From positions 1 through 6,868 of the forward strand of contig JAFQDR010000239.1 of assembly GCA_017415945.1 (NCBI GenBank): DNA of 6,868 bases, given 5' to 3'. Made by a program: the position numbers and the translations under genes. The stretch's first letter is position 1. Each line of letters starts with the position of its first letter. Source of the stretch: Oscillospiraceae bacterium (GTDB lineage: Bacteria; Bacillota_A; Clostridia; Oscillospirales; Oscillospiraceae). Positions 6,687 to 6,868 of this stretch are shown in pieces. The notes under the pieces are model-generated. The model was not told the DNA's origin. It did no database searches and was given only the letters and a program-made list of their open reading frames with translations.

Positions 6687-6868
6687 TTATTTATCCATCC
6701 CGCATGGACTAGATTTTTCTATCAACGCCCGGTCGTTTATTACTGAATCATAAAAGCGGAAGCCACCGGCAAAATTAAATGCTTCATAGCCATATCCCTG
6801 AAGAATACGACAGGCAATATAACTGCGAAGACCACTCTGACAAATCACATAGACAGGCTTACCATTAG
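6687..6868 (-). CDS. C-terminal rhodanese domain, probably of a CoA-disulfide-reductase-like flavoprotein (partial)
   Basis: The gene enters from the right edge; its last 59 codons are visible. They read GKPVYVICQSGLRSYIACR, then ILQGYGYEAFNFAGGFRFYD, and end in SSPCGMDK before TAA at 6689-6687. This is the second half of a rhodanese fold: a buried beta strand, the active-site loop Cys9-Gln-Ser-Gly-Leu-Arg (window numbering), a helix and the GYEAFNFAGG segment. The pattern CQSGLRSYIACRIL and a short tail with a terminal Cys match the C-terminal rhodanese domain fused to NADH-dependent CoA-disulfide reductase or polysulfide reductase-like flavoproteins in Clostridia, from family memory. The N-terminal FAD/NAD domains are outside the window, so a stand-alone rhodanese cannot be excluded. 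It has no visible functional link to the NAD operon. Confidence 0.75.
   Translation of the reverse strand, partial: NGKPVYVICQSGLRSYIACRILQGYGYEAFNFAGGFRFYDSVINDRALIEKSSPCGMDK

Overview
The window looks like chromosomal DNA of a low- to mid-GC Firmicute, most likely a gut-type member of the Clostridia. The reasons are strong AAGGAG-type ribosome binding sites, sigma-A promoters with near-consensus boxes, a NiaR-type (HTH plus 3H domain) NAD repressor, an ECF-transporter S component next to a MocR regulator, and a clostridial-type rhodanese tail. This is inferred from protein flavour only; no rRNA or marker gene is present to fix the taxon.

Left part (1-1420): the start of an ECF transporter S component (minus strand, cut by the window edge) is divergent from a MocR/PdxR-type regulator (GntR winged helix plus aminotransferase fold). 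The two share a 93-bp intergenic region in which two opposed promoters use the two strands of one 14-bp AT palindrome as their -10 boxes. The pairing suggests control of uptake of a vitamin, perhaps vitamin B6. The regulator lacks the last part of its aminotransferase fold and is followed almost at once by a strong GC-rich terminator.

Middle (1446-2744): a complete enolase gene on the minus strand, with its own weak promoter and a short leader hairpin.

Right part (2925-6472, minus strand): a four-gene NAD de novo operon, nadA-nadB-nadC-niaR. Aspartate is oxidised to iminoaspartate by NadB, condensed with dihydroxyacetone phosphate by NadA to quinolinate, and converted to nicotinate mononucleotide by NadC; NiaR is the likely feedback repressor. 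The genes are tightly packed (3-nt gap, 8-nt overlap, 10-nt gap). A TTGACA-N18-TATAAT promoter precedes nadA, and a 26-bp inverted repeat overlaps its -35 box.

The most striking feature is that nadA is interrupted at codon 177 by a single in-frame TAG. The reading frame continues without a length change to a normal 299-codon end. The stop separates the third Fe-S cysteine from the first two and lies inside a 10-bp hairpin. Every other gene whose stop is visible ends in TAA or TGA. A recent nonsense mutation is the simplest explanation; readthrough, reinitiation into a split enzyme, or a sequence error are alternatives.

At the right edge is the last 59 codons of a rhodanese-domain protein (minus strand), probably the tail of a CoA-disulfide-reductase-like flavoprotein, followed by a probable terminator. 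I found no tRNA, rRNA, CRISPR, insertion sequence or phage gene. I see no clear new multi-gene system here; the interest lies in the interrupted nadA and the truncated MocR regulator.
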